NCBI GenBank assembly: GCA_043228905.1
Contig: JBHGNT010000157.1
Span: forward strand, 1-64,000
Direction of reading: 5' to 3'
DNA: 64,000 nt
Origin: Azolla caroliniana
Taxonomy: Eukaryota; Polypodiophyta
The notes beneath the pieces were generated by a model. That model saw nothing but the letters and a program-made list of their open reading frames with translations, made no database searches and had not been told where the DNA came from. The translations under genes and the position numbers were made by a program. Every line of letters starts with the position of its first letter. Position 1 is the first letter of the stretch. Positions 54,406 through 64,000 of this stretch are shown here, piece after piece.

Positions 54406-56250
54406 ACGCTCCTGAATGAAGAGATAGTGCACTTCGATATGCTTTGTGCATGCGTGGAACACTGGGTTCTGAGCCAAATAAATACTGCTCATGTTGTCGC
54501 AGTAAAGGGGAGTCGGATCCTTGATGGGAACGCCCAGATCCTTCAAAATCCTCTTAAGCCATACGACTTCACATGCAGCTACGACTGCACCCCTGTATTC
54601 CGCTTCCGTACTCGAAAGAGTGACGGTAGGTTGCTTTTTGCTACTGCACGAAATCGCTCCGCTGCCGAGGGAGAAGACGAATCCGGAGGTCGATTGTCGA
54701 TCTGCTTTGTAGCCAGCCCAATCCACGTCCGTGTATCCTTCGAGTCGTATTGGTGTGGTCGATTTGTAGAGAATGTCGTAATCCATTGTTCCACTCACAT
54801 ATTGTAATACTCGCTTAGCACAATCGAAATGATTATCTTAAGGAGTTTGCATGAATTGGCTAAGGAGTCCGACCAGATAGCTAAGGTCAGGTCGTGTGAT
54901 CATGAGATAGATGAGACTCCCGATCAGTTGTCGATATTGAGTCGGATTGCACTCATTCGTGCCGGAGTCGGCATCTAGTTTGAGGTTTCTATCGAGAGGC
55001 GTAGCGATCGATTTGCACTCCTTCATCCCGAACTTGTATAACAAGTTGAGAATGTAGTGCCGTTGAGAGATCATAATGCCGGCCGGATTCCGAATCACCT
55101 CAATTCCTAGGAAGTAGGGTAGCTCCTTCATGTCCGTCATCTCGAATTTGTTGGAGAGGAGGGACTTCACCTTGTTGTTGTCGACTAAATGCTCACCTCC
55201 AATAACGAGATCATCCACGTATAGAATGATGACAATTGGGCTTTTAGACTCGTTTTGTACATAGAGGGAGTTGTCGTATTTCGACATTCGAAAGCCGATT
55301 ATATGAAGATATTGCGTAATCTTTGAATGCCAAGCATGTGGTGCTTGCTTGAGGCCGTAGAGAGGCTTCTTGAGTCGACATACAACTTTCAGATGGATGT
55401 TGGATTCGAAGTTGGGTGGTTGAACCATGTACACCTCCTCTTTCAATTCACCTTGAAGAAAGGCGTTCTTTACGTCCATTTGGTGAAGGTGCCACCCTTT
55501 CGCCGCTGCAAGTGCGATCACGATCCGCACAGTTGTCATCTTTGCCACTGGGGCAAAGGTCTCTTCGTAGTCAACTCCATGTGTTTGTGCATATCCTTTC
55601 GCTACAAGTCGAGCTTATTAGCAATTGACGGAGCCATCAGCATTATACTTCACCTTGTAGATCCATTTGCAGCCTATCGCCTTCTTGTGCGGTGAGTGGG
55701 GAATGATATCCCATGTGTCGTTCTTGCGTAGTGCACACATCTCCTCGTTCATTGCTTCGATCCATCGCGGGTCCTTTGCGGCTTCGGAAAAGGTTTCCGG
55801 CTCCCATACTGTTGCGACCTTCATCATAAAGGCGTAATGGTATGCCATATACTCATCGTAGCCGAAGCGGCTTACGGGGTTCTTTTCATGGGTGGATCGG
55901 CGTAGCTTCTCGTTTGCGGATTCTAAGGCTTTCTTCACTCCATTTGTCCGGATGTCAAGGCCTTCAAACTCACTATCGAGGGAGTGAGTCGATTCGTTGC
56001 CATCGAAATGAGTGTCTTCATACTCTGGCATTTTGGCCTTCCCTTTGTCCATCTTCGGACTCGACCGAGATGTGCTTTGATCGCTCGGGGGCTCTTGTGG
56101 CCCACTAAGCCTTGTTCTTCGAACATGTGCGTGAGTGGATCTTAGGCTTCTATCTCTATTTCGGCGGAATCCGGTGTCGTAAAGATTTTCTTCCATAGGC
56201 GGAAACCGGGGTGGAAAGGGCAAGTCGGTGGTGTGCAACATATGCACACG
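54406..56250 (-). pseudogene. Copia D: RT and RNase H, N-terminal side of the split
   Basis: Minus-strand pol, read from the right: linker with KSTHEK-type text, 'WEPETFSEAAKDPRWIEAM', NDTWDIIPHSPHKKAIGCKW, a frame break near 55620, 'HLHQMDVKNAFLQGELKEEV', PLYGLKQAPHAWHSKI, IILYVDDLVIGG (catalytic YVDD), FEMTDMKELPYFLGIEVI, a break near 54830, then RNase H with YTDVDWAGYKADRQSTSGFV, SSKKQPTVTLSSTEAEYRGA, LYCDNMSSIYLAQNPVFHAC and KHIEVHYLFIQER at the edge. It is continued at 32802 beyond element A. The 5' LTR of D is not adjacent on the right; the sequence stops near 56250. Confidence 0.9.
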
Positions 56251-56746
56251 TATACTAGGAAATGGTGTATAGAAATAAGAGGGGAGATTTTATCCCACAT
56301 TGTAAGGTCCCTCCCTCCTTGGGCTATAAAAGGAAGGGAGGGGTCACTTATGAAGGGTTGCCTATTTTGCGAATGATGGGGATACCACTTAGCCTAGAGT
56401 TCTTACCGTTTTAGGGTTAGGGTTTCGTTTAGGGTTTTCCTTATTCATCTTCGGTTAGGGTTTTCTCATAGTCGTTTGGTGTGGCTCATACGGCCACCAT
56501 TGTTGTAATCATTCGTTTGTTTTAATATGTCTTGTTGAGTATCTTACCTCCGCCGATCTCTCCTTCTATGTGGTGATCTTATTCTTTCTTCTTGTCCTCT
56601 TGAGCTAAGCTTCCAAACATATCTTATTCTTTCTCCTCTACTCCCTAGTCCAAGACCCCAGTGGTCCCGCCTCTTTCTACACGCACGTGCGTAACAACGT
56701 GACACTGGGTCGAGTGGAATTGGAGTCGAAGTTGTCTCTGGTGCGT
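56251..56746 (+). repeat. LTR- or promoter-like sequence of unknown family
   Basis: Contains a clear TATA box (GGCTATAAAAGGAAGG, about 56322), TTAGGGTTAGGGTTTCG telomere-like repeats (about 56413-56440) and a pyrimidine-rich right half ending near CGTAACAACGTGACA. This looks like an LTR in plus orientation, but I cannot pair it with another copy or find its ends. Confidence 0.4.
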
Positions 56747-56878
56747 ACCAAGATGTGGACTCTCTGTACTTTGTTCTTGTCTTTTGTTTCTTGGTTGTCT
56801 TGGTTCTTGTGTCTCTCATTTTGTACGTGTTGACCGGTTGTGGCCGACTACATATTTATAAAAATTGGTATTAGAGCG
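56747..56878 (+). repeat. Second E copy: truncated LTR end and primer site
   Basis: The last ~105 bp of an E LTR (TTTGTTCTTGTCTTTTG, GGTTGTGGCCGACTACA) and the primer site TGGTATTAGAGCG at 56866-56878, nearly identical to 31790-31910. Confidence 0.85.
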
Positions 56879-57842
56879 ATGGATGAACATCTTGGAGGAA
56901 TGTTCAAGCTAATCGGCTCCAACTATTCAGTGTGAAGTCAAAGATGAGGGATATTTTGGTGTGTTGAGACCTCTGGTTGCCGGTGTAGTTCAGAGATGAT
57001 AAGCCAGACAAAATCTGTAAAGAATCGGATATGATTCTTGTGAAGCAGAAGGGGTGTGTGTTATGTGTGTATGTGTGAGAGAAGAGACGAGAGAGGAGAG
57101 GAGAGAAACACAAGATAGATAAGAGACAATATGAAGTACTCAAGAAGAAGAAGGAGATGTATATTAACAAGTAGAATATGAGATACAAAATAACGTTACA
57201 AGGAGTCACAAAATAACGTTCTCAAACGGTGTGTTCACACGTTGCTCTGTGTTGAGCTTGATTCTCAAAAAAATCTATACATCAACTTGGAGGTTATGCA
57301 TCTGAAGACGACAACCTACATCAGATGTTTTATAGACATGAGTCTATATAACAATTTCAATGAAGAGACAAAGGAAAATGTCTTGTGGAAGGAGATCGGT
57401 GTTATGTTCAAGAACAAAAACACCATTAAAAGAGTTTCAGTCTTCCGGAAGATTATGAGACTGAGGTACCAAGATGGCTCAAGCATGGCAGAGCACTTGA
57501 ATGCCTTCCAAGGACTGATCAACCAGACCACCTCTCTGGAAGTACCTCTTGCCGAAGGGGTATTAACATTGTTGTTGTTGGCATCCCTTTTAGACAGTTG
57601 GGAGACACTCATTGTCACATTGGGAAACGTCGGACCGGAAGGGAAGCATCTATCCCTAGAGAAGGTGAAGTCGAGCTTATTAAATGCAGAAGCTTGTCGG
57701 AAGGACAAAAAGTCCTTTTCCGACCCGAAGGCCCTAGTCATAGAAGGTCACTCAAACAGAGGGAGAGGCCAACAGAGAAGTCCCCAAAACCGGGACAAGT
57801 CTGGAATGAGGTCGAAGTCAAGGGGGAGTCTCACGTGCTTCT
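56879..57842 (+). pseudogene. Second E copy: gag split by a D solo LTR
   Basis: Gag start (MDEHLGGMFKLIGSN, then a 1-bp loss at GTGTGAAG), interrupted by the D LTR, then resumed with VMHLKTTTYIRCFIDMSLYN, FRKIMRLRYQDGSSMAEHLN, TTSLEVPLAEG and LSLEKVKSSLLNAEACR up to GSLTCF, where the CCHC knuckle would begin. It is cut by the LTR of C2. Confidence 0.85.
57016..57270 (-). repeat. Solo D LTR, internally deleted
   Basis: 255 bp matching both ends of the 470-bp D LTR, with the middle missing after ACAAGGAGTCACAAAA. AAATC stands on both sides (57011-57015 and 57271-57275). The final C of the LTR end has become A. Confidence 0.9.
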
Positions 57843-58213
57843 TGTTGAGAAGCAAGCTCAACATGGGCTGGATCAACTGAAGAAGCGGATAGCCAAATCA
57901 GATGAAGACCGATCGACTAGGCCGGGATTGGTTGAAGAAACCAAGAGTTGGATCATATTAAGACTGATCGGATAGGGCGAATCGGATGGAATCCGATAGT
58001 TCGTTAGGGGCCTATATTCCTATTTTAGCAAATAGGAATATTATAGGTTGTTAGTGTTAGTTAATGAGCATTCAAGTGCGTGTCAATACTTGTGTCAGCC
58101 CACTCTTTAGGGCTTGTATAAAAAATGCTCAATGAGCACATTGTATGGACTGAGTATTTTTGGAGTATCTTGTAATAGAATTTTCTGTTGTCTGATCTCT
58201 CTTAGTCTCTCCT

Positions 58214-58277
<64 letters not shown>

Positions 58278-58364
58278 ACTCTGTGTTTTGTGTTGACTAA
58301 CTATTCATCTTCCAGATAACCCACCGATTGTCGGTTCACAAACTTCCGCACATAAATATTTACA
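57843..58364 (+). repeat. 5' LTR of copia C2
   Basis: TGTTGAGAAGC to ATTTACA, 522 bp, with TTGTATAAAA (TATA), GAGCATT..GAGCACATTGTATG shared with the C LTR, and a long CT tract (about 58210-58275). The primer site TGGTATCAGAGCG follows at 58365. Confidence 0.88.
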
Positions 58365-58462
58365 TGGTATCAGAGCGTGAGAGTTGAGAAGCATCCTCCG
58401 CAGTCGACGTAGCTTACTAACAAGAGCCATCAGTAGGGTTACGGAAAAGGAAGAATAGAAAC

Positions 58463-59450
58463 ATGGACAGAGGCATGGGTGGCGCTCTTCTGATAGAGAA
58501 GTTGTAAAGAAGCAGCTACACATCTTGGGAATACAAGATGCACCAATTCCTGCTCGGCTATGGCTACCTGAGTTACATCCAAGGAGAAAATGAAGTCGCA
58601 CCGGAATCGGCACACAAGGATTTTCCAGCCTGGGAGCAAGGAGCAAGTAGAGTCTTGTGCTGCCTTGCATCCAATGTGCATGATCAGATGTTGGGCTACA
58701 TTCGGAATGCAAAAAGACGTCGAAGGAGCCATGGGAAAATCTCAAGAAGATTTTCGCCGCAAGTACCACGACCTGGAAGTTGCAGCTTCAGCAAGAGCTC
58801 AACAATATTTGACAGAAGGATATGTCGGTGATCGACTACACCATGAACATCAAGGAGATCTACGATGCCTTAGGGTTCATCAATGTGTCGGTGGACGAGG
58901 AAGAAATTGTACAGATCTGCCTTGGTGGTCTAGCTCCGAGGTACAGGCCGATCCAGGCGACTATTTGCATGAGGGAGAAACCACTATCATTCTTTGACCT
59001 GCAATCAATGCTTATGCTCGAAGAAAACCACATAAGTGCATCAAGAAGCATGCAATCAGACAATCCGATGTTGTACATGGAGGCAGGTAGACCCTGTGGC
59101 TGTGGAGACCATGGTGGATTAACACGCAATGGTGGCAGTCGACAAGAGCAGAACCAGAGGCACAACGGAGGTGTCGATAGCAGTGGACACTCCACAAACA
59201 TGGGGAGTCAGGGTGGTGCCGAAGGTAGGTAAAACAAAGCCAATGCTAGAAGAAGAAGGTCAACTTCGACAAAGCCGAGTTAGGCAAAGCATAGGGAAAT
59301 CGACAACGATCGCACTTCGTTGAAGGCTCGAACCAGGTTGGAATGGGTCCTACATTTGCCATGAAGCATAAGACTAACTCGATGATGACGAGCACCTCGA
59401 AACCAAACAAGGTGTGGTATGTCGATTCTGGAGCATCAAATCTTGGTACA
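58463..59450 (+). pseudogene. Copia C2 gag and start of protease
   Basis: Gag-like frame MDRGMGGALLIEKL, a TAG, SSYTSWEYKMHQFLLGYGYL, a frame break near 58715, 'HDLEVAASARAQQYLTEG', then DYTMNIKEIYDALGFINVSV, EEIVQICLGGLAPRYRPI, SFFDLQSMLMLEENH, a Gly/Asn-rich tail, and finally VWYVDSGASN, the protease active site. The following sequence is not copia but a LINE fragment. CCHC knuckle not seen. Confidence 0.8.
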
Positions 59451-59716
59451 ATAATTGACATATGTGTTCATTACTTTAAGGAGTTGATTGGCCCACAATT
59501 GTTAATGACAAATGAGGTGAGTAGAGCACGCCACGAGTTTTATGATGTGGTTGGATGTATTGTGCACGACCTCATTAGTCACGAATTGGATGCGTATTTC
59601 ACTAATGATGAGATGTACACAGTTTTAAGGCCTCTTCCTAGTGGTAAGAACCCTGGTAAGGATGGCTTGACAAGTGAAGTTTTTAAGCAACATTCAAACA
59701 TTTCAAAGGAACCCTT
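59451..59716 (+). pseudogene. LINE reverse-transcriptase fragment
   Basis: An in-frame stretch after the copia protease start reads ICVHYFKELIG, LISHELDAYFTNDEMYTVLR and PLPSGKNPGKDGLTSEVFKQ. The last motif (hydrophobic helix, then SGKNPGKDG) is the entry of non-LTR (LINE) reverse transcriptases. Only this N-terminal RT part is present. It is bounded right by copia K. Confidence 0.8.
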
Positions 59717-59766
59717 TGACGGGAACTAAAACGCTCCTTCTACACGACGCTCGGCCACAACCGAGC
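59717..59766 (-). repeat. 3' LTR stub of copia K
   Basis: About 50 bp (TGACGGGAACTAAAACGC.. to AACCGAGCTT) repeating the inner end of the K 5' LTR at 61361-61412. It is joined straight to mid-integrase sequence; an internal deletion removed the rest of pol and most of the LTR. Confidence 0.85.
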
Positions 59767-61332
59767 TTCCAATGTGGCCCACAGCTTCCGGTTGTGGTCA
59801 TCTATGAACGTCACGAAGTACTGTGCTCCGGCATGTGACTTCGTGTCTACTTGACACACATCCGTATGCACCAACTCCAATGGTGCATTAGGTCTCATCG
59901 GTGGCCTTGGTCGGAAGGAGGTCCGGTTTTGCTTACCGGCCAGACAATCAGTGCACTTCTCCAAGTGCACGTTCTTCACTGGAATGAGGTTGTCGTCTGC
60001 AAGCCTCTTCATCCCCTTCTCGCTCATATGACACAGTCTCTTGTGCCACAGCTCACCAGCAGTGTCGGATGCCAGGTTCACTTCTTCCGGACATAACCGG
60101 GCATTCATCAGGTACAGTGTGTTGACCTTCCGGGCCCGAGCCACAATCAGGCTCCCTTTGCTGAACTTCATGACACCGTTCCAGATGCTACCTGTGTAGC
60201 CTTCATCATCTAGCCGACCGGCTGATATCAGGTTCAGACGAACCTCCGGAACGTGTCGGACATCCTTCAGCAGCAACTTGCATATGGTTGGTGTTGTCAG
60301 CCAAACGTCTCCTATGCTAACAATTCGGTATGTGCCTTCATTCCCCATCTGGACACAGCCGTGATCACCGGTTGAGTAGGATGAGAAGCACTTCTGGTCA
60401 GGGGTAAGGTGGAACGACGCTCCGGAGTCTACCACCCAAGTCATCTCGTCGCCGGCAAGGTTTATCTCACTCTCCTCGGTGATGAGCATCAACTCTTCTT
60501 CACTTGCCGCGATTGCCGTCGTCCCCTTCCGGTCCGGCCCCCTCCGGTCTTTACCGTTCCGGTCCGGAGTCCGCATCGAATCGGTACCGTCGGTTTCCTT
60601 GTCCTTTCGGAAATGTCCCGACTTGCCGCAATAGAAGCAAGTGGGCCTCCCCCTTGACTTTGACCGTGTCCCCGACTTCTCCCGGTTCTGGGGACTACGG
60701 TTTCTATGTCTTCCGCGTTCCGATTCGGTAAGGAGCGCTTTGGAGTTGGAGCTCGTATCTTTATCTTTCCGACGCGCCTCCTCATCTAGCAAGCTCGACT
60801 TTACTCTTGCTAGGGATAACCGCTTTCCTTCCGGCCCGGCGTTGCCCAAAGTGACAACCAGCGTCTCCCAACTATCTGGGAGGGAACCGAGCAGGAGTAA
60901 CGCTAGTACCTCATTAGCGAGAGGTACTTCCAATGAAGTTGCCTGGTGGATCAGCCCCTGGAAGGCATTCATGTGCTTTGCCATGCTGGAGCCATCTTGG
61001 TACCGGAGTCTTACTAGCTTCCGGAATACCGAAACCTGATTAACAACATTTTTGTTTTGAAACATTATGTCGATCTTCTCCCAGAGCTCATGAGCCTTGC
61101 TCTCTTCATTGAAGTTGTTGTACAGGCTCATGTCGATGAAGCACCGTATGTACGTCGTTGTCTTCATGTGCATCACCTTCCATATCGCGGCGTCGATTTT
61201 GTCCGGTCTCTTGTCCCCGAACTGAACCGGCAGCCAGAGGTCTTTAACCATGAGCATGTCCCTCATCTTCGACTTCCACACTGAATAGTTGGAGCCGGTG
61301 AGCTTGAACATGCCGCCAAACGAGTCGTCCAT
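59767..61332 (-). pseudogene. Copia K gag-protease-integrase, C-terminally deleted
   Basis: A long open minus-strand frame (530 codons) close to copia H. Gag MDDSFGGMFKLTGSNYSVWK; knuckle CFYCGKSGHFRKD, lacking the final Cys through a small deletion; protease WVVDSGASFHLT; pre-integrase LWHKRLCHMSEKGMKRLADD with CTDCLAG; first integrase Asp in LVHTDVCQVD; it ends after FVTFIDDHNRKLWA in deletion-joined LTR sequence. RT and RNase H are missing. The frame being open suggests a recent deletion, but the element cannot encode its own reverse transcriptase. Confidence 0.92.
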
Positions 61333-61360
61333 TTTCTGTGTCGTTTCGCTCTAATACCAC

Positions 61361-61654
61361 TGGACGGGAACTAAAACGCTCCTTCTACACGGCGCTCGGC
61401 CACAACCGAGCTTAGAATCATACACAAAAAACGGGAAATAATGAACGACACGAAGAGGAGATGAGTACGCAGGATGTTTACGTGGAAAACACAAACTAAG
61501 GGGAAAAACCACGGCAGCCCACAGGCTGCAAACTATCACTATGTTAGTACAACAGTGAGTTCACGGAGGCAACTGTTACCGGCCGGCAAAGGAGTTCAGA
61601 GTGTGAAACGGGGAGTTATTTAATTAGTAGGAATGGTTGTAAGTAAGCTATGAG
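61361..61654 (-). repeat. 5' LTR of copia K (truncated)
   Basis: Begins next to the primer-site relative TGGTATTAGAGCG (minus strand) and shares the 50-bp stub text. The outer part is cut by the LTR of element L, so no TATA region is seen. Confidence 0.75.
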
Positions 61655-62008
61655 TGTGGACGGACGGACCGGAATCGGTATGCCGTTTCGGATCCGGACC
61701 GATCCCGAATAGGTGCGGATGGCACCGTTTTGTACTACAGACCGGGAACCTATTTAAAGGCCCGGATACAATGTAATGAGGAGCGGTTAATTAATAAAGC
61801 TTAGTGTTGTTATCTCTCTGTGTTAATTGTCGTTCTGCATTCATTGTTATATTTTACGCGTGTGAATATTAAGGGCGATCTTGCTAAGTAACTTAATTAA
61901 GTCGGATTAAGTGTTGAGTCTAATCTTGTTGCCGGAACACCCCTTTGGTGAAGTGTGTTCCGTAGACACCCTGTGTTAGGCCATTGTCCGGCCCTAAGAG
62001 TTAACACA
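61655..62008 (+). repeat. 5' LTR of Ty3 element L
   Basis: TGTGGACGGACGG to GTTAACACA, about 354 bp, with CCTATTTAAAGG (TATA-like, about 61747-61760). TTTTTGGCGACC follows, similar to the TGGCGCC-type primer sites of some plant Ty3 elements. The left boundary is inferred from the TG..CA rule and may be off by some bases; the 3' LTR is outside the window. Confidence 0.6.
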
Positions 62009-62290
62009 GTTTTTGGCGACCACGATTCCTGTTTTTGCAGCGAACGACGGCACGGATGGATGACTAGATCAACGCACGACCTGGTTACAGATCGAACTTG
62101 ACACCTTGCCGAAAGGCAAAGGAGACGTGAGGCTTTCCAGTAAGCGGCACAGGAAATTAGAGCGGATCGCTCGTTTTCCAACATAATCCGGAGAGTAGCG
62201 GAGGACTCCCTCTGGTTACAGCAAACATCGCACCCGAACGACGGCAGCAACCTAAGGAGCCTCCATGAAACTGAATCCCTTCTCCAGGCG

Positions 62291-64000
62291 TTGGCAAACA
62301 GAGAAGGCGAAGCAGAAGCCTTTTCAGCGTATGAATCGGATTCCGAAGGGGAATACAACGTGCACACGAACTACCGTAGCAGCAACGAAACCCCGGGCGG
62401 ACCGGAGGACGAAGGATCAGACACCTTACCGACACCGGAACCGGAAGTGCTAAGGCTGGAACCTCCGGAACCAGCAGAGGAAGAGCGACCTCTGACACCG
62501 GAAGTTGAAGAGGAGAGGCCTCCGTCACCAAAAGAAGAGGAAAGACCACCGATGCCGGAAAAAAATCAAGAAAGACCACCGACGCCGGAGAAAATCCCGG
62601 AATGACCACCAACACTGCCAGCCCGCGCACCGATACCGGACGACGACATGTCGTTCCAGTACTCCAAGTATAGAGATGATCCGGACGCGGAAGCTCATGT
62701 TCACGCCTTTGAACAGACATGGGAAGCAAACCATGTGTCCCAGCGATTGACCCCGGAAGAAGAGGAACGCTCTAAGATAGCAGAATTTGGCGTCACATTG
62801 GAGGGACCGGTAGCAAGATGGCGCCGGACACAGGACCCGTCTACCATCACCACCTTTGCAGATTTAAAAGCTAAATTCTTGCATTTTTTCCAAAAGGAGG
62901 TGGACCAGACAATAATGGTGGGCTTATTTTATACCATCTGACAGGAGGCAGGGGAGAACATTCCCCAGTTTGTCATCCGGTTTCAACGGATGCATAGTCA
63001 GCTTGCCCGCGCACCCCCGGAGGAGGAATTACGGACTATATTCCTAAATGCGCTCCGGGAACCCCTACACACGGTTTGCACAGTAATTGACTTCCGCACA
63101 AGTACCATCGACCAGGTCATTGACCGGGTGAGAGAGATGGAAAAGACAAGCTCATGGCTCATACTGGGAGCACTCCAACGGGCATTACCGTCCAATGAAG
63201 ACCTCCGGTTTCGGCAAGCAATACAGTGCACAACCTACTTGAATTCCGGACACTCGGCACTAGAATGCACTATGAGGACGCAATGTGTAATCTGTCAATC
63301 CAAGGGCCATACGACAGATAGGTGCGAGTATAATCTATTGAACCGGCAAGCACCTCCCGTCCGACAAATAGAGCCACGCACCAGCCGGGATGAAGAAGAG
63401 GAACGTTGGTGGCGAATGGATCGTGACCGACCGGCACAGGATGTCCAGTATGGCGATCGACGGGAGAATGATGTCCAGTACGGTGATCGGCGAGATAACT
63501 ATGACCGGCATGATAGATATGATCGGTACCGGGATTACAATAGATGATATGAACATTACGACCGGGAGCACTCCCCCGAGTATCGTCAACAACGGGAGGA
63601 ATACGGCAGATATAACGACCAACCTCGTCAGGAGTACCGCAATAAGAAGAACTATAACAAAAAACGGCATTTCAAAAAAGGCGGCTACCCACGGGATCCG
63701 GAACAAGGAGCTTTAAGCAGCCAACCGGCCCAAAACCCCACGCTTACCACGGGACCTGCCTCAGGTACAACAGACAATGCCGAATCTAGCAATACCCGGA
63801 AAGCCTACTGCTACTACTGCCGACATGAAGGCCATTATAGTAATCAATGCCCGGCGAAGAGCTATGACAAACGACCGGCAGTAAATATGGTAGTCCCTGA
63901 AGTGGCAGATTTGCAACAGGTGACCACAAGGTCGAAGGGCATGGCCAAGGAATGGGAGACGCAGGAGACCATCCGGAAGCAAGCGAGGGAATGGGTGAAA
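62291..64000 (+). pseudogene. Element L Ty3 gag (continues past the window)
   Basis: One phase carries a whole Gag. Proline/glutamate repeats of the RPPTPE type (about 62475-62600); a gag domain with DAEAHVHAFEQTWEAN, FGVTLEGPVARWRR, FADLKAKFLHFFQKEVDQ and FVIRFQRMHSQLARAP; then three knuckles: CTTYLNSGHSALEC (second Cys replaced by Tyr), CVICQSKGHTTDRC, and, after an Arg/Tyr/Asp-rich DRYDRYRDY region, CYYCRHEGHYSNQC (about 63810). TGA codons at 62603, 62939 and 63545 interrupt the phase, each readable as CGA-to-TGA. The protease and the rest of pol lie outside. Confidence 0.85.

Noticed and set aside
56413-56440. Interstitial telomere array
   Set aside because: Only two or three imperfect TTTAGGG units, as at about 14800; such short motifs are common in plant promoters (telo-box).

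Overview
The window looks like a transposon-dense stretch of land-plant nuclear DNA. The evidence is one plant-specific transcription factor gene of the GRAS family, plant-type Ty1/copia elements with initiator-tRNA-Met-type primer sites, a Ty3 chromovirus, telomere-like TTTAGGG motifs and many microsatellites. I cannot name the species. There is no bacterial-type gene organisation, CRISPR array or rRNA.

Layout. (i) 1-6270 is a pile of broken retroelements: a minus-strand Tork-type copia (J) sits against the 5' LTR of an unusual Ty3-type element (A2), followed by the 3' half of another copia (C) whose LTR carries a hAT-like element with an 8-bp target duplication. (ii) 6271-15500 is AT-rich DNA with no convincing gene. 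It holds a 90-nt near-perfect hairpin, a small MITE that kept a MULE zinc-knuckle fragment, a second hAT-like copy, a copia LTR relic and short tandem duplications. (iii) 15502-18189 on the minus strand encodes an 895-residue GRAS protein of LATERAL SUPPRESSOR/SCL18 type, swollen by homopolymer tracts; it is the only clear host gene. (iv) 18190-22300, upstream of that gene, is packed with CT, GT and TGTA microsatellites. (v) 22300-27227 has nothing I recognise beyond two tandem duplications.

(vi) 27228-59450 is a 'Russian doll' of LTR retrotransposons. By boundaries, target duplications and reading frames that resume on the far side, the order is: copia G contains copia F; F contains copia E; E contains copia D; D contains Ty3-type element A (32803-54405); A contains chromovirus B (34131-43544) and, separately, copia H (48005-53345); B contains A3, a deletion derivative of A's own family. 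H is complete and young: 612-bp LTRs differing at 3 positions, a perfect 5-bp target duplication and one uninterrupted 1358-codon gag-pol. B carries a four-unit heat-shock element just upstream of the TATA box in both LTRs, and its integrase gene contains seven tandem copies of a 206-bp segment. LTRs of the A and B families contain tRNA-like (A-box/B-box) modules. (vii) 56747-64000 holds a second E copy with a shortened D solo LTR at exactly the same site, a copia (C2) fused to a LINE fragment, a minus-strand Tork copia (K) and the 5' end of another Ty3 element (L) that runs off the window.

Retroelement pieces other than H are broken, many by TGA/TAG codons explainable by C-to-T change, as expected of silenced, methylated repeats. 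Element letters (A, B, H and so on) are local labels, not family names. All identities come from reading motifs by eye; no database search was made.
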